Below, piece after piece: positions 16,071-25,605 of a DNA stretch of 64,000 nucleotides (position 1 is the stretch's first letter; every line of letters begins with the position of its first letter). A program made the position numbers and the translations under genes. The notes below the pieces were generated by a model. That model did no database searches and had not been told where the DNA came from. It was given only the letters and a program-made list of their open reading frames with translations. Source of the DNA: CAVVFX01 sp963747535 (lineage in GTDB: Bacteria; Acidobacteriota; Terriglobia; Bryobacterales; Bryobacteraceae); NCBI GenBank assembly GCA_963747535.1, contig CAVVFX010000008.1:186001-250000 (forward strand), read 5' to 3'.

Positions 16071-18938
16071 ATGATTCGCGCTCTGGTAGACTTCGCGCTT
16101 AATAACAAGTTTGTAGTTATCGCTATTGCCATCGTGCTGATCGGCTGGGGGGCTATTTCGTTCCATACTCTGCCCGTGGAAGCCTATCCCGATATCGCCG
16201 ATAACTATGTGACCATCATCACCCAGTGGCCCGGACGGTCCGCCGAAGAGTGCGAGCAGCAGGTCACGATTCCGATTGAAATTCAAATGGCCGGAATGCC
16301 CCACATGACCTATCTGCGCTCGGAGTCTATTTTTGGTCTTTCGTTCGTGATTATGATCTTCGACGACAGTTCCGTCAACGATTGGAACCGCCAGAAGGTG
16401 CTGGAGAGGCTCACGCAGGTCAATCTTCCGAGTGGACAGAACCTCCAGCCTCAGATCGGCACGGACTGGAGCACTACCGGTCAGATTTATTGGTACACGA
16501 TAAGAAGCACAAATCCCCGATATGACCTGATGGAATTAAGGTCCCTCGAAGACTGGGTTCTGCTCAAGCAGTTCAAATCCGTACCCAACGTGGTGGACGT
16601 TTCCGACTTCGGCGGCACCGTCAAAGAGTACCAGATACGCGTAGACCCGGCCAAGCTGGTGTCGTATGGATTGAGCATCGGCCAGGTGGAGCAGCAACTC
16701 GCGAATAACAACATCAATGCCGGCGGCAGCTTCGTCGAGGAGGGCCTGCAGCAAATGAACGTCCGCGCGCTCGGGCTCTTCAGCACGGTCCACGACATCG
16801 AGCAGACGATGCTGACCACAAAGTCCGGGACTCCCCTTCGGATCAAGGACATCAGTTACGTGATACAAGGTCCTAAGATCCGGTTGGGTCACATGGCCCG
16901 AGCCAACCATATGGAGGATGGGCGCATCATCGACGAGCCGGATGTTATCCAAGGGGCCGTACTGATGCGAAAAGGGGCTGAAGAGGAGGCAACCCTTCAG
17001 GGAATTCACAACAAAGTCGAAGAACTCAACAACGGCCTGCTGCCTCCTGGCGTGAAGGTGGTGCCTATGCTGGACCGCAGCGATCTCCTCCATTTCACCT
17101 TACATACGGTAGAACACAATCTGACTGAAGGCATGATTCTGGTCACCGTGATCCTGTTCCTGTTTTTGCTGAATGTTCGTTCCGCCTTAATCGTCGCCCT
17201 CACGATTCCGTTCTCATTGCTTTTCGCTTCCATATGGCTCAATTTGAGTGGTATTCCCGCAAATCTGTTATCGCTGGGCGCCCTCGATTTCGGGATGGTG
17301 GTGGACGGAGCCGTCGTCATGGTGGAAAACATTATCCGCCACCTGAGCCACATCCGGCGCGACACCCAATCCGGAGGACCTGTGAAAACTACTGCGGAGA
17401 TGATCCGCGAGGCTTGCCACGAAGTCCAGCGGCCGGTGTTTTACGCGATCGCCATCATCATCACAGCCTATTTGCCGATCTTCACACTGCAACGCGTGGA
17501 GGGCCGGCTGTTCAGGCCTATGGCATGGACGGTGGCCTTCGCTCTTCTCGGTGCCATGACTTTTTCGATTCTGATCGCCCCTGTATTGGCGGCCGCATTT
17601 TTCAGTAAAGGAGTGCGGGAGCGACGCAACCCGGTGATGGAATATCTGACCGAGAAATATCGCCGGCGGCTCCGCTGGGCCGTTCTCCACCGTTGGGTGG
17701 TCGCTTCCGTGGGTGCTGCAGTCCTGGCTGCGACTGTCTATTTGGGTTTTAGCGGCATCATCGGAGCGGAGTTCCTTCCCCATCTGGATGAAGGCGCAAT
17801 CTGGGCACGCGGCACCCTGGCGAATAGCACGAGTCTTTCGGAAGGCGAAAAATTTACCAACAACGAACGCATTGTATTCGCGTCGTTTCCCGAAGTGACC
17901 AAAGTAGTATCGCAAACGGGCCGTCCTGACGACGGAACGGATACGGGAGGATTCGGTAACACAGAGTTCTTCGTCGACTTGAAGCCGCACGACCAGTGGC
18001 GCCCGGTATTTCACAAAAATAAGGAGGAACTAATCGCCGCAATGAATCTTGCTGTGCAGAAATACCCCGGGGCGATCTGGAATTTTTCGCAGCCTATCGA
18101 AGACAACGTCGGAGAGATGCTCACCGGTACCAAGGGTTCGCTTGCGCTTAAGATTTTCGGGGATGACCTGAAGGTCCTGGAGGAGAAGGGCGAAAAGGCG
18201 GCTGCGGTGATGGAGGCCATCCCCGGCCTGCACGACGTGAAGCTCTTGAGGGATTTCGGTCAGCCCAATCTTGACTTGACGATCGATCGCCGTCAGGCGG
18301 CTCGTTTTGGAATCAATGTGTCGGACATTCAAGACGCCGTCCAGACGGCCGTGGGCGGCAACGCGGTGAGCCAGGTCCTGATCAACGAACAACGGTACGA
18401 CGTGGTTGTGCGCTACCAGGAACCCTATCGGAATACTCAGCAGGCTATCGAGAAGATTCGACTCCTTTCTCCTTCGGGAGAGCGTGTGTCTTTGGCGCAG
18501 TTGACAAAGGTCGAGGTCAAGGACGGTGCGTACGACATCTACCGCGAAGGCAATAGCCGCTATGTGGCCATAACCTTCAACGTGAGAGGCCGGGATCTGG
18601 GGACCTCGGTCAGGGACGCGATTAAAGCTATCAACGACAAAGTGAAGATGCCACCGGGCTATCATGTCGGCTTTTCGGGCGAGTACGAGAGCGAACAGCG
18701 GGCGGAAGCGCGACTGCGTGTAATCGTCCCGCTGACGCTCCTCGTCATCCTCATCATTCTCTACACCATGTTTCGCTCGTTCAAATGGGCGCATGCTCAT
18801 TTTGCTCAACGTCGCCTTCGCGCCGTTTGGCGGTCTGCTGGCTCTCATGGTTACCGGAACCTATCTAAGCGTATCCTCGGGCGTAGGCATGTTGGCGCTC
18901 TTCGGCGTCTCGGTGCAAACCGGAGTCATCATGGTTGA
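16071..18938 (+). CDS. RND efflux pump, CzcA/CusA-like, frameshifted (main part)
   Basis: Inner-membrane proton-driven pump of the heavy-metal-type RND family. It starts MIRALVDFALNNKFVVIAIA and carries the hallmark membrane motif GALDFGMVVDGAVVMVENII. The first 906 or so codons match the family continuously. At 18789-18792 (tgggcgcatg) one extra base shifts the frame: the reading YTMFRSFKWA should continue MLILLNVAFAPFGG, which is found in another frame from 18793. Beyond the shift this frame encodes unrelated residues to 18938. Full length would be about 1051 residues. Whether the base is a sequencing error, a recent mutation or a programmed shift cannot be judged here; with the shift the protein lacks its last membrane helices and should be inactive. 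Confidence 0.82.
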   Translation: MIRALVDFALNNKFVVIAIAIVLIGWGAISFHTLPVEAYPDIADNYVTIITQWPGRSAEECEQQVTIPIEIQMAGMPHMTYLRSESIFGLSFVIMIFDDSSVNDWNRQKVLERLTQVNLPSGQNLQPQIGTDWSTTGQIYWYTIRSTNPRYDLMELRSLEDWVLLKQFKSVPNVVDVSDFGGTVKEYQIRVDPAKLVSYGLSIGQVEQQLANNNINAGGSFVEEGLQQMNVRALGLFSTVHDIEQTMLTTKSGTPLRIKDISYVIQGPKIRLGHMARANHMEDGRIIDEPDVIQGAVLMRKGAEEEATLQGIHNKVEELNNGLLPPGVKVVPMLDRSDLLHFTLHTVEHNLTEGMILVTVILFLFLLNVRSALIVALTIPFSLLFASIWLNLSGIPANLLSLGALDFGMVVDGAVVMVENIIRHLSHIRRDTQSGGPVKTTAEMIREACHEVQRPVFYAIAIIITAYLPIFTLQRVEGRLFRPMAWTVAFALLGAMTFSILIAPVLAAAFFSKGVRERRNPVMEYLTEKYRRRLRWAVLHRWVVASVGAAVLAATVYLGFSGIIGAEFLPHLDEGAIWARGTLANSTSLSEGEKFTNNERIVFASFPEVTKVVSQTGRPDDGTDTGGFGNTEFFVDLKPHDQWRPVFHKNKEELIAAMNLAVQKYPGAIWNFSQPIEDNVGEMLTGTKGSLALKIFGDDLKVLEEKGEKAAAVMEAIPGLHDVKLLRDFGQPNLDLTIDRRQAARFGINVSDIQDAVQTAVGGNAVSQVLINEQRYDVVVRYQEPYRNTQQAIEKIRLLSPSGERVSLAQLTKVEVKDGAYDIYREGNSRYVAITFNVRGRDLGTSVRDAIKAINDKVKMPPGYHVGFSGEYESEQRAEARLRVIVPLTLLVILIILYTMFRSFKWAHAHFAQRRLRAVWRSAGSHGYRNLSKRILGRRHVGALRRLGANRSHHG

Positions 18939-19227
18939 ATACATTAACCAGCTCAGAGCGAGAGGTCACTCGGTCGTCGATGCGGCAGTCGAAGGCGCCG
19001 TCCTGAGGCTTCGTCCCATCATGATGACTATGCTGGTGGCGACTCTCGGTCTCCTGCCTGCGGCGTTATCCCACGATATCGGGTCCGATTCGCAGCGGCC
19101 CTTCGCGATCGTCATCGTCGGCGGCCTGCTGTCCGCTCTGACGCTCAGCATTATTCTATTGCCTACTTTTTACGTCTGGATCGCACGTGATGGAGACGAA
19201 CTCCCGAAGGCGGAGCTGTCCGTTTGA
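18793..19227 (+). CDS. RND efflux pump, C-terminal part after the frameshift
   Basis: The remaining 144 residues of the pump, read from the first ATG after the shift: LLNVAFAPFGGLLALMVTGT, SVQTGVIMVEYINQLRARGH, and LRLRPIMMTMLVATLGLLPA are the last membrane helices of the CzcA/CusA family, ending at the TGA at 19225. No ribosome site precedes it, so it is best read as the 3' end of the gene starting at 16071. Confidence 0.8.
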   Translation: MLILLNVAFAPFGGLLALMVTGTYLSVSSGVGMLALFGVSVQTGVIMVEYINQLRARGHSVVDAAVEGAVLRLRPIMMTMLVATLGLLPAALSHDIGSDSQRPFAIVIVGGLLSALTLSIILLPTFYVWIARDGDELPKAELSV

Positions 19228-19256
19228 AATTTCCGCAGATTTAGGAGCGTACTTCA

Positions 19257-20018
19257 ATGACGATGCGAATAATGGCTGCGATTGGACTCGGAACCGGCTG
19301 TCTGCTGCTGGCCGCCGACCCACCCAAGCAGGACGAACCCAAGCAAAAGGTTCAGGTGAGCAAGACTGAGCACATCGATTTCCCGTCCAGCGGTACGCTC
19401 AGGTTCAAGAACTCGGTCGGCGTGCTGACCGTGACGGCATGGGACCAGCCCGGCGTCGAGATGACTACGATTAAATCCACCAAGATCGAGCTCGATGCCC
19501 GCGGCCGCGAAAAAGCCACGCACCAGCTGGACAGGGTGAAAGTCGCGGCGGAACGGCACGGCAACGAGTTGGTCATCGCCTCGACTTTTCCCAGGCACCG
19601 CCCTTTTGGGCTCCCATATCCTCTCTCGGGACAAACCAACTTCGACCTGGAGTATCAGATCAAAGCTCCAGCCAACGCTCGAATCATTGCCCATCATACC
19701 CTCGGGGAAGTGAACATTGACGGCCTGGTTGGCGACATCCACGTGACTCTGGCCAAGGGGGAAATTCTGCTGCATCTTCCAGAAGAGGAGAAATATGCCA
19801 TTCGAGCAAAGAGCGACTTTGGCACCGTGAATTCCGACTTTCCCGGAGAAGTGAAGCGCCTGGGGTGGTTCCTGGGACATCGAAGCGTAGATGAGAATTC
19901 CGCGGCAACGCACAAGCTGAACCTGAAAGTCGCGTTCGGGGATATCGTGATTGTCAAAACGCGAATACCGAAGCTGCCCGCGCCGGCGACTGCAGCCCAG
20001 AAAGCGGATGGCTTATGA
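19257..20018 (+). CDS. DUF4097-like beta-helix/adhesin-type exported protein
   Basis: A 253-residue protein with an N-terminal hydrophobic stretch (MAAIGLGTGCLLLAAD). The mature part is rich in short beta strands with the pattern typical of DUF4097 proteins: GTLRFKNSVGVLTVTAWDQP, NARIIAHHTLGEVNIDGLVG, YAIRAKSDFGTVNSDFPGE. Function of the family is not known. The start ATG at 19257 follows TTAGGAGCG. It sits 29 bp after the pump and before the TolC-like gene, so it belongs to the efflux operon and may act in the envelope with it. Confidence 0.7.
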   Translation: MTMRIMAAIGLGTGCLLLAADPPKQDEPKQKVQVSKTEHIDFPSSGTLRFKNSVGVLTVTAWDQPGVEMTTIKSTKIELDARGREKATHQLDRVKVAAERHGNELVIASTFPRHRPFGLPYPLSGQTNFDLEYQIKAPANARIIAHHTLGEVNIDGLVGDIHVTLAKGEILLHLPEEEKYAIRAKSDFGTVNSDFPGEVKRLGWFLGHRSVDENSAATHKLNLKVAFGDIVIVKTRIPKLPAPATAAQKADGL

Positions 20019-20100
20019 ACAAGGAGATAATCCGGGACCGAATAGAGGAGATCGGGAACGTACGCGTGGTGGGTTTCTTCTCCGCCGAGGATGTTTTGTT

Positions 20101-21381
20101 ATGAAGATCGTGAAATCAACAACTGCGGCCATCCAGTTTGCGATTCTGGCAGCGGGATTGCTCCCCGCTGCTTTCGGTCAGACGGCCCTCACCTGGGAGC
20201 AGATCAAGGAAAAATTCGAGGCCGCCAATCCGACTTTGAAGGCTGCCCGGATCAACATCGATGAATCGCGGGCTGCCGAGATCACGGCTTATCTTCGTCC
20301 CAACCCGGACTTCGGCCTGTCAGCGGATGGAACTCAGCTCACTCGTTACTTAGGAATCTACCGGCCGTTCGCCGGCACTCAGATTTCACCCAGCATAAGT
20401 TATCTGCACGAACGCCAGCATAAGCGGGAGTTGCGGCGTGACCAGGCCAAGGAGAACACCACCATCGCGGAAACCTCTTATCTCGACAACGAGCGCAACC
20501 TGGTGTTCAACTTGCGTAGCGCCTTTGTCCAGGTTTTGCAGGCCAAGGCCTTCCTGCAAAACGCGAGAGCGAACCTGGAGTACTGGGACCACGAGTTGGA
20601 CGTCAATCGAATCCGGTACAACGCGGGTGACCTGGCTCAAGTGGATTATAGCCGCCTGGAGCTACAGCGCGTTCAGTTTGAATCCGACTTCGAAACTGCC
20701 ATGGTGAATCTGCGGACCGCTAAGATCCAACTCCTGATGCTCCTGAACGAGAGGACGCCGATCGAACAGTTCGATGTCTCTGGACCGTATGATTTCCCCA
20801 ATGAGATAAGACCGCTCGAAGAATTCCGGAACATTGCCATGGAAACTCGACCCGACCTGAAGGTTGCCGCTCAGAACGTGGACCTGGCCAAGATCACCTA
20901 TCAGCTCACCGTCGCCAACGGCTCGACCGATCCAACTTGGAGCTTTTGGTGGACTCACAACCCGTCTTTCAACAACCCCTACGACTACAACACCGTCGGC
21001 GCCAGTGTCAACATTCCTCTGCGAATCTTCGATCGAAATCAGGGCGAGAAGGCGCGAACTCAGATCGACATCAGCCGCAATGAAAAGTTGCTGGACGCGA
21101 GTAAGGCGCAGGTCTTTAATGACATCGACTCGGCCTACTGGACGCTCGTACAAAATATAAATCTTTTGAAACCATACAAGACCAGGTACCTGGCGATGTC
21201 CGCCGATATCCGCGACAAAGTTTCGTTTGCCTACCGCAACGGGGGCTCGTCGCTGCTGGATTATCTGGACGCGGAGAAATCTTATCGCGACACCCGTCTG
21301 GCATATGTGAATCTCGTTGCATCTTACCTGACCGCCGCGGCCCAGATGAATATGGCCGCGGGTCGGGAGGTTGTGCAATGA
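20101..21381 (+). CDS. TolC-family outer-membrane efflux channel (CzcC-like)
   Basis: A 426-residue outer-membrane factor. Signal peptide (FAILAAGLLPAAFGQ), then two long helical repeats typical of TolC/CzcC proteins (LTWEQIKEKFEAANPTLKAA; VDYSRLELQRVQFESDFETA; KVAAQNVDLAKITYQLTVAN; SSLLDYLDAEKSYRDTRLAY). The ATG at 20101 is preceded by GAGGA and places the signal peptide at the N-terminus; an in-frame start 50 codons upstream would overlap the DUF4097 gene and add a charged tail. It completes the tripartite pump with the adaptor and RND protein. Confidence 0.85.
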   Translation: MKIVKSTTAAIQFAILAAGLLPAAFGQTALTWEQIKEKFEAANPTLKAARINIDESRAAEITAYLRPNPDFGLSADGTQLTRYLGIYRPFAGTQISPSISYLHERQHKRELRRDQAKENTTIAETSYLDNERNLVFNLRSAFVQVLQAKAFLQNARANLEYWDHELDVNRIRYNAGDLAQVDYSRLELQRVQFESDFETAMVNLRTAKIQLLMLLNERTPIEQFDVSGPYDFPNEIRPLEEFRNIAMETRPDLKVAAQNVDLAKITYQLTVANGSTDPTWSFWWTHNPSFNNPYDYNTVGASVNIPLRIFDRNQGEKARTQIDISRNEKLLDASKAQVFNDIDSAYWTLVQNINLLKPYKTRYLAMSADIRDKVSFAYRNGGSSLLDYLDAEKSYRDTRLAYVNLVASYLTAAAQMNMAAGREVVQ

Positions 21382-21409
21382 ATTGGCTTCTCATTTTCGA
21401 AGCAGGTCT

Positions 21410-22069
21410 ATGACAAAAGAAGATGTTCGCGCGCGTATTGCAGAGATCGGTATCATCCCCGCGGTGCGCCTGTACTCCGCCAGGGACGCCCTCTTCGCGG
21501 CGGAGACGATCCGTGAAAGCGGCATCCCCATTGTCGAAGTCACGATGACAGTGCCCGGCGCAATAGCGGTCATTTCCGAACTGGCGAAGCGCTATAGTGA
21601 TACCCTCATTGTGGGCGCCGGAACGCTCTTCGACGTCGTAACCGCTCAGCAATGTTTGGATGCGGGAGCAACGTTTCTTACCACTCCCGGACCCGAGTTG
21701 GAAATCGTCGAGTTTGCGGCGAAACGCGGGACGGTGGTGTTTCCAGGCGCGCTGACACCCGGTGAGGTTACCGCAATGTGGAAAGCTGGAGCGGATTTCG
21801 TCAAGATATTCCCCTGCGCGCAGGTCGGCGGCCCGAGTTATATCCAGGCGCTCAAAGCACCGTTCCAGCAGGTTCCGCTCATTGCCTCGGGCGGTGTAAA
21901 TCAGGAGAATGCGATCGATTTCATTCGTGCCGGCGCGCTGGCGCTCGGCATTGGCCGGCACCTCATCCATCCGGATGCGATCAAGAACCGCGAGGATGGG
22001 TGGATTCGCGAGCTGTCGCATCGGTATTTGAGCCTGGTGAAACAGGCACGCAGCCTGAACGCCAGATAA
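21410..22069 (+). CDS. eda: 2-dehydro-3-deoxy-phosphogluconate / 4-hydroxy-2-oxoglutarate aldolase
   Basis: A 219-residue class I aldolase that cleaves KDPG to pyruvate and glyceraldehyde 3-phosphate (Entner-Doudoroff and sugar-acid routes). Diagnostic segments: general base region GIPIVEVTMTVPGA, VGAGTLFDVVTAQQCLDAGA, the Schiff-base Lys in ADFVKIFPCAQVGGPSYIQA, and phosphate-binding LIASGGVNQENAIDFIRAGA. The length fits the family. The ATG at 21410 is 28 bp after the TolC gene, so it may be transcribed with the efflux operon, although there is no functional link. Confidence 0.88.
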   Translation: MTKEDVRARIAEIGIIPAVRLYSARDALFAAETIRESGIPIVEVTMTVPGAIAVISELAKRYSDTLIVGAGTLFDVVTAQQCLDAGATFLTTPGPELEIVEFAAKRGTVVFPGALTPGEVTAMWKAGADFVKIFPCAQVGGPSYIQALKAPFQQVPLIASGGVNQENAIDFIRAGALALGIGRHLIHPDAIKNREDGWIRELSHRYLSLVKQARSLNAR

Positions 22070-22199
22070 CCCGTAAGTTCCTTCGATCGCCTGTTAACCG
22101 AAGTACGAACCGGATGGCAAAAGCGACTAAGGTCAGGCGAGTTGGTCTGCAGCGCGAAAGAGAACTCGATCTTCCAAAAAATGTTTCATCGTTGGAGGA

Positions 22200-22300
22200 G
22201 ACACGTGGGGAGAAGAAGGCAAATATTGCGATCGCCCACAGCTTACTGACGGTTGTGTGCGCCATTCTGAAGAAGAACGCCTATTTCGGGAATCCAACGG
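22200..22300 (+). pseudogene. Possible IS110-family transposase C-terminal remnant
   Basis: One frame reads GEKKANIAIAHSLLTVVCAI LKKNAYFG, which resembles the last helix pair of IS110 transposases (KKALIAVAHSLL...). No other transposase segment is present and no ends were found. The rest of the 22070-22536 gap holds nothing recognisable. Confidence 0.3.
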
Positions 22301-22536
22301 CCCCGAGATGCGCGAGAAGCCAAACTGATTCATCACGATGCCAAAAGATTGCGGCAACTCGGAGCGCGCCCGGTTTCCGGGCGAAGGTCACTCGAGAACA
22401 ATGTTCTAATGCCAATATCAAAGACCTGCGGGCGACGCCTTTTACAAAGGAGCGTCCCTGGGTTAAGCAGGGTAAAAGGTTGAGCTCAGCTCGATTAGCG
22501 GCAACCTCAAAAGAATAATGTGTTGAAATCAATGCT

Positions 22537-23628
22537 ATGCCGGCAATCCGTATCGTCCTGTTGGCGGGAGCGCGCCCAAATTTTATGAAAATCGCGCCGA
22601 TGATGCAGGTCTTGTCCAACGACCCCGATTTCGACCCCGTTCTGGTCCATACAGGGCAACATTATGACCAGAACATGTCTGGCCAGTTCTTCGAGGACCT
22701 GGCCATCCCCGAGCCACGCTATCATCTGGAGGCCGGTGGCGGAAGCCACGCCCAACAGACCGCAGAAATTATGAAGCGTCTGGAGCCGGTTCTTTTAAAG
22801 GAGTGCCCGCGGGCCGTGCTGGTGGTGGGCGACGTAAACTCCACCGCGGCGGGGGCGCTGGTGGCAAAAAAATTGGGCATCAGCGTGATTCATGCCGAAG
22901 CCGGATTACGCAGTTTCGACCGCTCCATGCCGGAGGAGATCAACCGGCTGGTCACGGACGCGATTTCCGATCTTCTGCTGGTCACCGAGGAAAGCGGCCG
23001 GCGGAATTTGCTGCACGAAGGCGTGCCCGAAGAAAATATTCACCTGGTCGGCAATCTGATGATCGATTCTCTCTATCGTCATCTCGAGCAGGCGCTAAAA
23101 TCAGACATCCGGCAGCGGATCGGAATTCAAGGAAAGTTTGGCCTGGTAACGCTGCATCGTCCCGCCAATGTGGACGATCGGCAGCAGTTGGCCGAGATCA
23201 CCGCAGCGCTCGATACGATTTCGGAAGAGCTCGAACTTTACTGGCCGGTGCACCCGAGGACCCGCAGCCGCTTGTCGCAAAACGGGATGTCTCTGCCTCC
23301 TGCCATTCATCTTCTCGATCCGTTAGGCTATCTGGATTTCCTCTGGATGGAGGCGAATAGCAGCCTGGTACTGACCGACTCCGGAGGCGTGCAGGAGGAA
23401 ACCACGGTCTTGCGGGTTCCTTGCCTTACACTGCGGGACAATACCGAGCGCCCGATTACCATCGATTGCGGCACCAACCGCCTGGCGGGCACAAATAAAA
23501 ATTCCATACTCGCCGCCTGGCGGGAAATCCGGGAACATCCCAAGCCAGGATCGATCCCACCTTTGTGGGACGGGAAGGCCGGCATGCGTTGCCTTGCTGC
23601 CTTAAGAAAACATTTCATGCAGTCATGA
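22537..23628 (+). CDS. wecB: UDP-N-acetylglucosamine 2-epimerase (non-hydrolysing)
   Basis: A 363-residue cytosolic enzyme that interconverts UDP-GlcNAc and UDP-ManNAc for surface polysaccharide synthesis. Family signatures: LAGARPNFMKIAPMMQVL at the N-terminus, VHTGQHYDQNMSGQFFEDL, VGDVNSTAAGALVAKKLG, VIHAEAGLRSFDRSMPEEIN, TLHRPANVD, and the UDP-binding LTDSGGVQEETTVLRVPCLT followed by RDNTERPIT. The length is normal. It stands alone here, without other polysaccharide genes. Confidence 0.9.
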   Translation: MPAIRIVLLAGARPNFMKIAPMMQVLSNDPDFDPVLVHTGQHYDQNMSGQFFEDLAIPEPRYHLEAGGGSHAQQTAEIMKRLEPVLLKECPRAVLVVGDVNSTAAGALVAKKLGISVIHAEAGLRSFDRSMPEEINRLVTDAISDLLLVTEESGRRNLLHEGVPEENIHLVGNLMIDSLYRHLEQALKSDIRQRIGIQGKFGLVTLHRPANVDDRQQLAEITAALDTISEELELYWPVHPRTRSRLSQNGMSLPPAIHLLDPLGYLDFLWMEANSSLVLTDSGGVQEETTVLRVPCLTLRDNTERPITIDCGTNRLAGTNKNSILAAWREIREHPKPGSIPPLWDGKAGMRCLAALRKHFMQS

Positions 23629-23782
23629 AGCTTGCATAGGCTCTTCAGATCCTTCGCGCCAGGATTTTTCTGCCCAAAGTAGAGATCTTTCCAGTTGGAG
23701 ACAATTGCAATACATTTACATAATTAAAACATGTGAAACTCATGAGGATCTAATGTAAAATGCCAATGAGGGATCTACAGTT

Positions 23783-24064
23783 ATGGTTGCGAAGCGAAGT
23801 CGGACAGCTTTTCTTTATGCGGTGTTCTATTGGATCGGTATAGTGATGATAATCGCGTGTCTTGCCGTTATTCTTGTTGGCAACACGGAGGCCGTTTACC
23901 GATTCGAGCACACTCGTTTCCCGCTGTCGTGGGCATTCGCGACCGTCGCCATACTCGCATTTCTGGCAGCCGAGTTTTGCCACGCGATCGATTCCATGCC
24001 AGGTGAAACGGAAGAAGATGCGGAGCTTGTTCCAGACTGGAAAGTGATCGAAGTTCGAAGCTGA
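23783..24064 (+). CDS. Small two-helix membrane protein, hypothetical
   Basis: A 93-residue protein with two hydrophobic helices (about residues 10-33 and 49-65), a basic N-terminus (MVAKRSRT) and an acidic tail (GETEEDAELVPDW). No family is recognised. The start ATG at 23783 follows a weak purine stretch (GAGGGAT). Confidence 0.5.
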   Translation: MVAKRSRTAFLYAVFYWIGIVMIIACLAVILVGNTEAVYRFEHTRFPLSWAFATVAILAFLAAEFCHAIDSMPGETEEDAELVPDWKVIEVRS

Positions 24065-24084
24065 TCTTTGCGTGCTTACCTCCG

Positions 24085-25400
24085 TCAGCAGCAAACCCAA
24101 ATTTTGCGCAGGCGAACTGGCGATGGAAAGTGACGGATTGATCCGGGACTTCGTGATTGGTCGCCGCCCGGTAATGAGATGTCGCGACGGGCCGATAAGC
24201 TCCCGGTGAAGGCCGCGGCCACTGCCCGGCGGGCGCGCACCACCAGGTATGCGGCGGGAACGATGTATACCGTCAGAATGACGGATGTCGCCAGGCCGCC
24301 GATGATGGCTCGAGCGAGAGGCGCGTATTGTTCGCTGCCCGTACCCAGTTTCAGCGCCATGGGCGCCAGGCCGATCATGGTGGCAAGTGAGGTCATAAGA
24401 ATCGGCCAGAGCCGGACGCGGCAGGAAGTAACAAGCGCGTCCTCCACACCCCTGCCCTCCCGTTCCAGCCGGTGCGCGAATTCGACGCTCAAAATTCCGT
24501 TCGACGCCGCCACACCTACGAGCATGAGCACGCCCATCAACGACATAACGTTCAACGTGGTGTGCGTGAGCGGCAGGGTTATCAGGACGCCAACAAATCC
24601 CATGGGTACAGCCAACAGGATGAGCAGAGGATCCTTGAAGGAACTGAACTGCGCCACGAGAATAAGATAGAGCAGAATGGTCGCCAGGGAGAGGCCAATC
24701 GCGAAACTTTCGAAGGACTCCTGCATTGCCTGTACCATGCCGCGAATGTCGATATGGACCTCACCGGACAACTTCGTACCGGCGACCAGGTTCCGGATCC
24801 GACTCGCTACCTTCCCGAGGTCCTCTCCGATGGGACTGACATACACATCGATCACCCGCTGAATCTGGTAGTGGTCGACCTCGGTCGGCGTTACGAGTTT
24901 CTTTAGGCTTCACGACCGTATCGAGCGTGGTGGGTTGCTTGAGATTGGGAGCGCGAAGCGGATGTTCCTAAGGTCGACGAAGTCGTGGATGGCCGGCCGG
25001 CCGTTCTCATAGTATTGAACGGTGAGAAAGTAGTCGTTGCCGGTCTTGCGATCGACCCAGTAATTGGGCGCAATCATAGTGTTAGAGTCGAGTGCCGTAA
25101 TCACGTTTTGAACGATGTTTTCGGGGTCCAGCCCCAGTTCCGAGGCATGCACGCGATCCACATCGAGCCGCACGGAAAATTCGGAAACAGGCACCGAAGC
25201 GCTGTACCCCGAACGGAACCCTCGTTCCGCAATCTTCCCTTGAGTCTCTCGATCGCGTTCGATACGAGGCGAGTATCGAGCCGCTCAATTTCTCTCAAAA
25301 TGTCTCTCGATAATATCTCCTGGGCGGAAGTTGCGGGTCTAATGATAGTAGCGAATATAGTTTCCGTACTCCCTCTCAAGTTCGACGTCCGTCGCCGGGT
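24085..25400 (-). pseudogene. Decayed HAE1/AcrB-like RND efflux pump, C-terminal half
   Basis: The minus strand encodes the second half of an RND pump in at least two frames. From about 25200 the reading is VPVSEFSVRLDVDRVHASEL GLDPENIVQNVITALDSNTM; near 24905 the frame changes and continues KKLVTPTEVDHYQIQRVIDV, then membrane helices including VMSLMGVLMLVGVAASNGIL and RLWPILMTSLATMIGLAPMA. The N-terminal half is missing. It is a different RND subtype from the pump at 16 kb, so it is not a duplicate of it. Confidence 0.7.
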
Positions 25401-25605
25401 TCAGATGGAGTACCCAGCGACACTCGGAGTTTGCTAAGTAGACAAGCCCCCGGGGCGACTGGCGCAACTTCGTCCGACGCGAAATACGCTGCTTTTGTCA
25501 GCACTCGTAAGGAGGAATCTCGCAGAGTTACACGAATTTGGCGAAACTTGCCGGACGCAATACCAGCAAGAGGGCACGTGCTACACTGTTGTTCTACCCG
25601 GTGTC

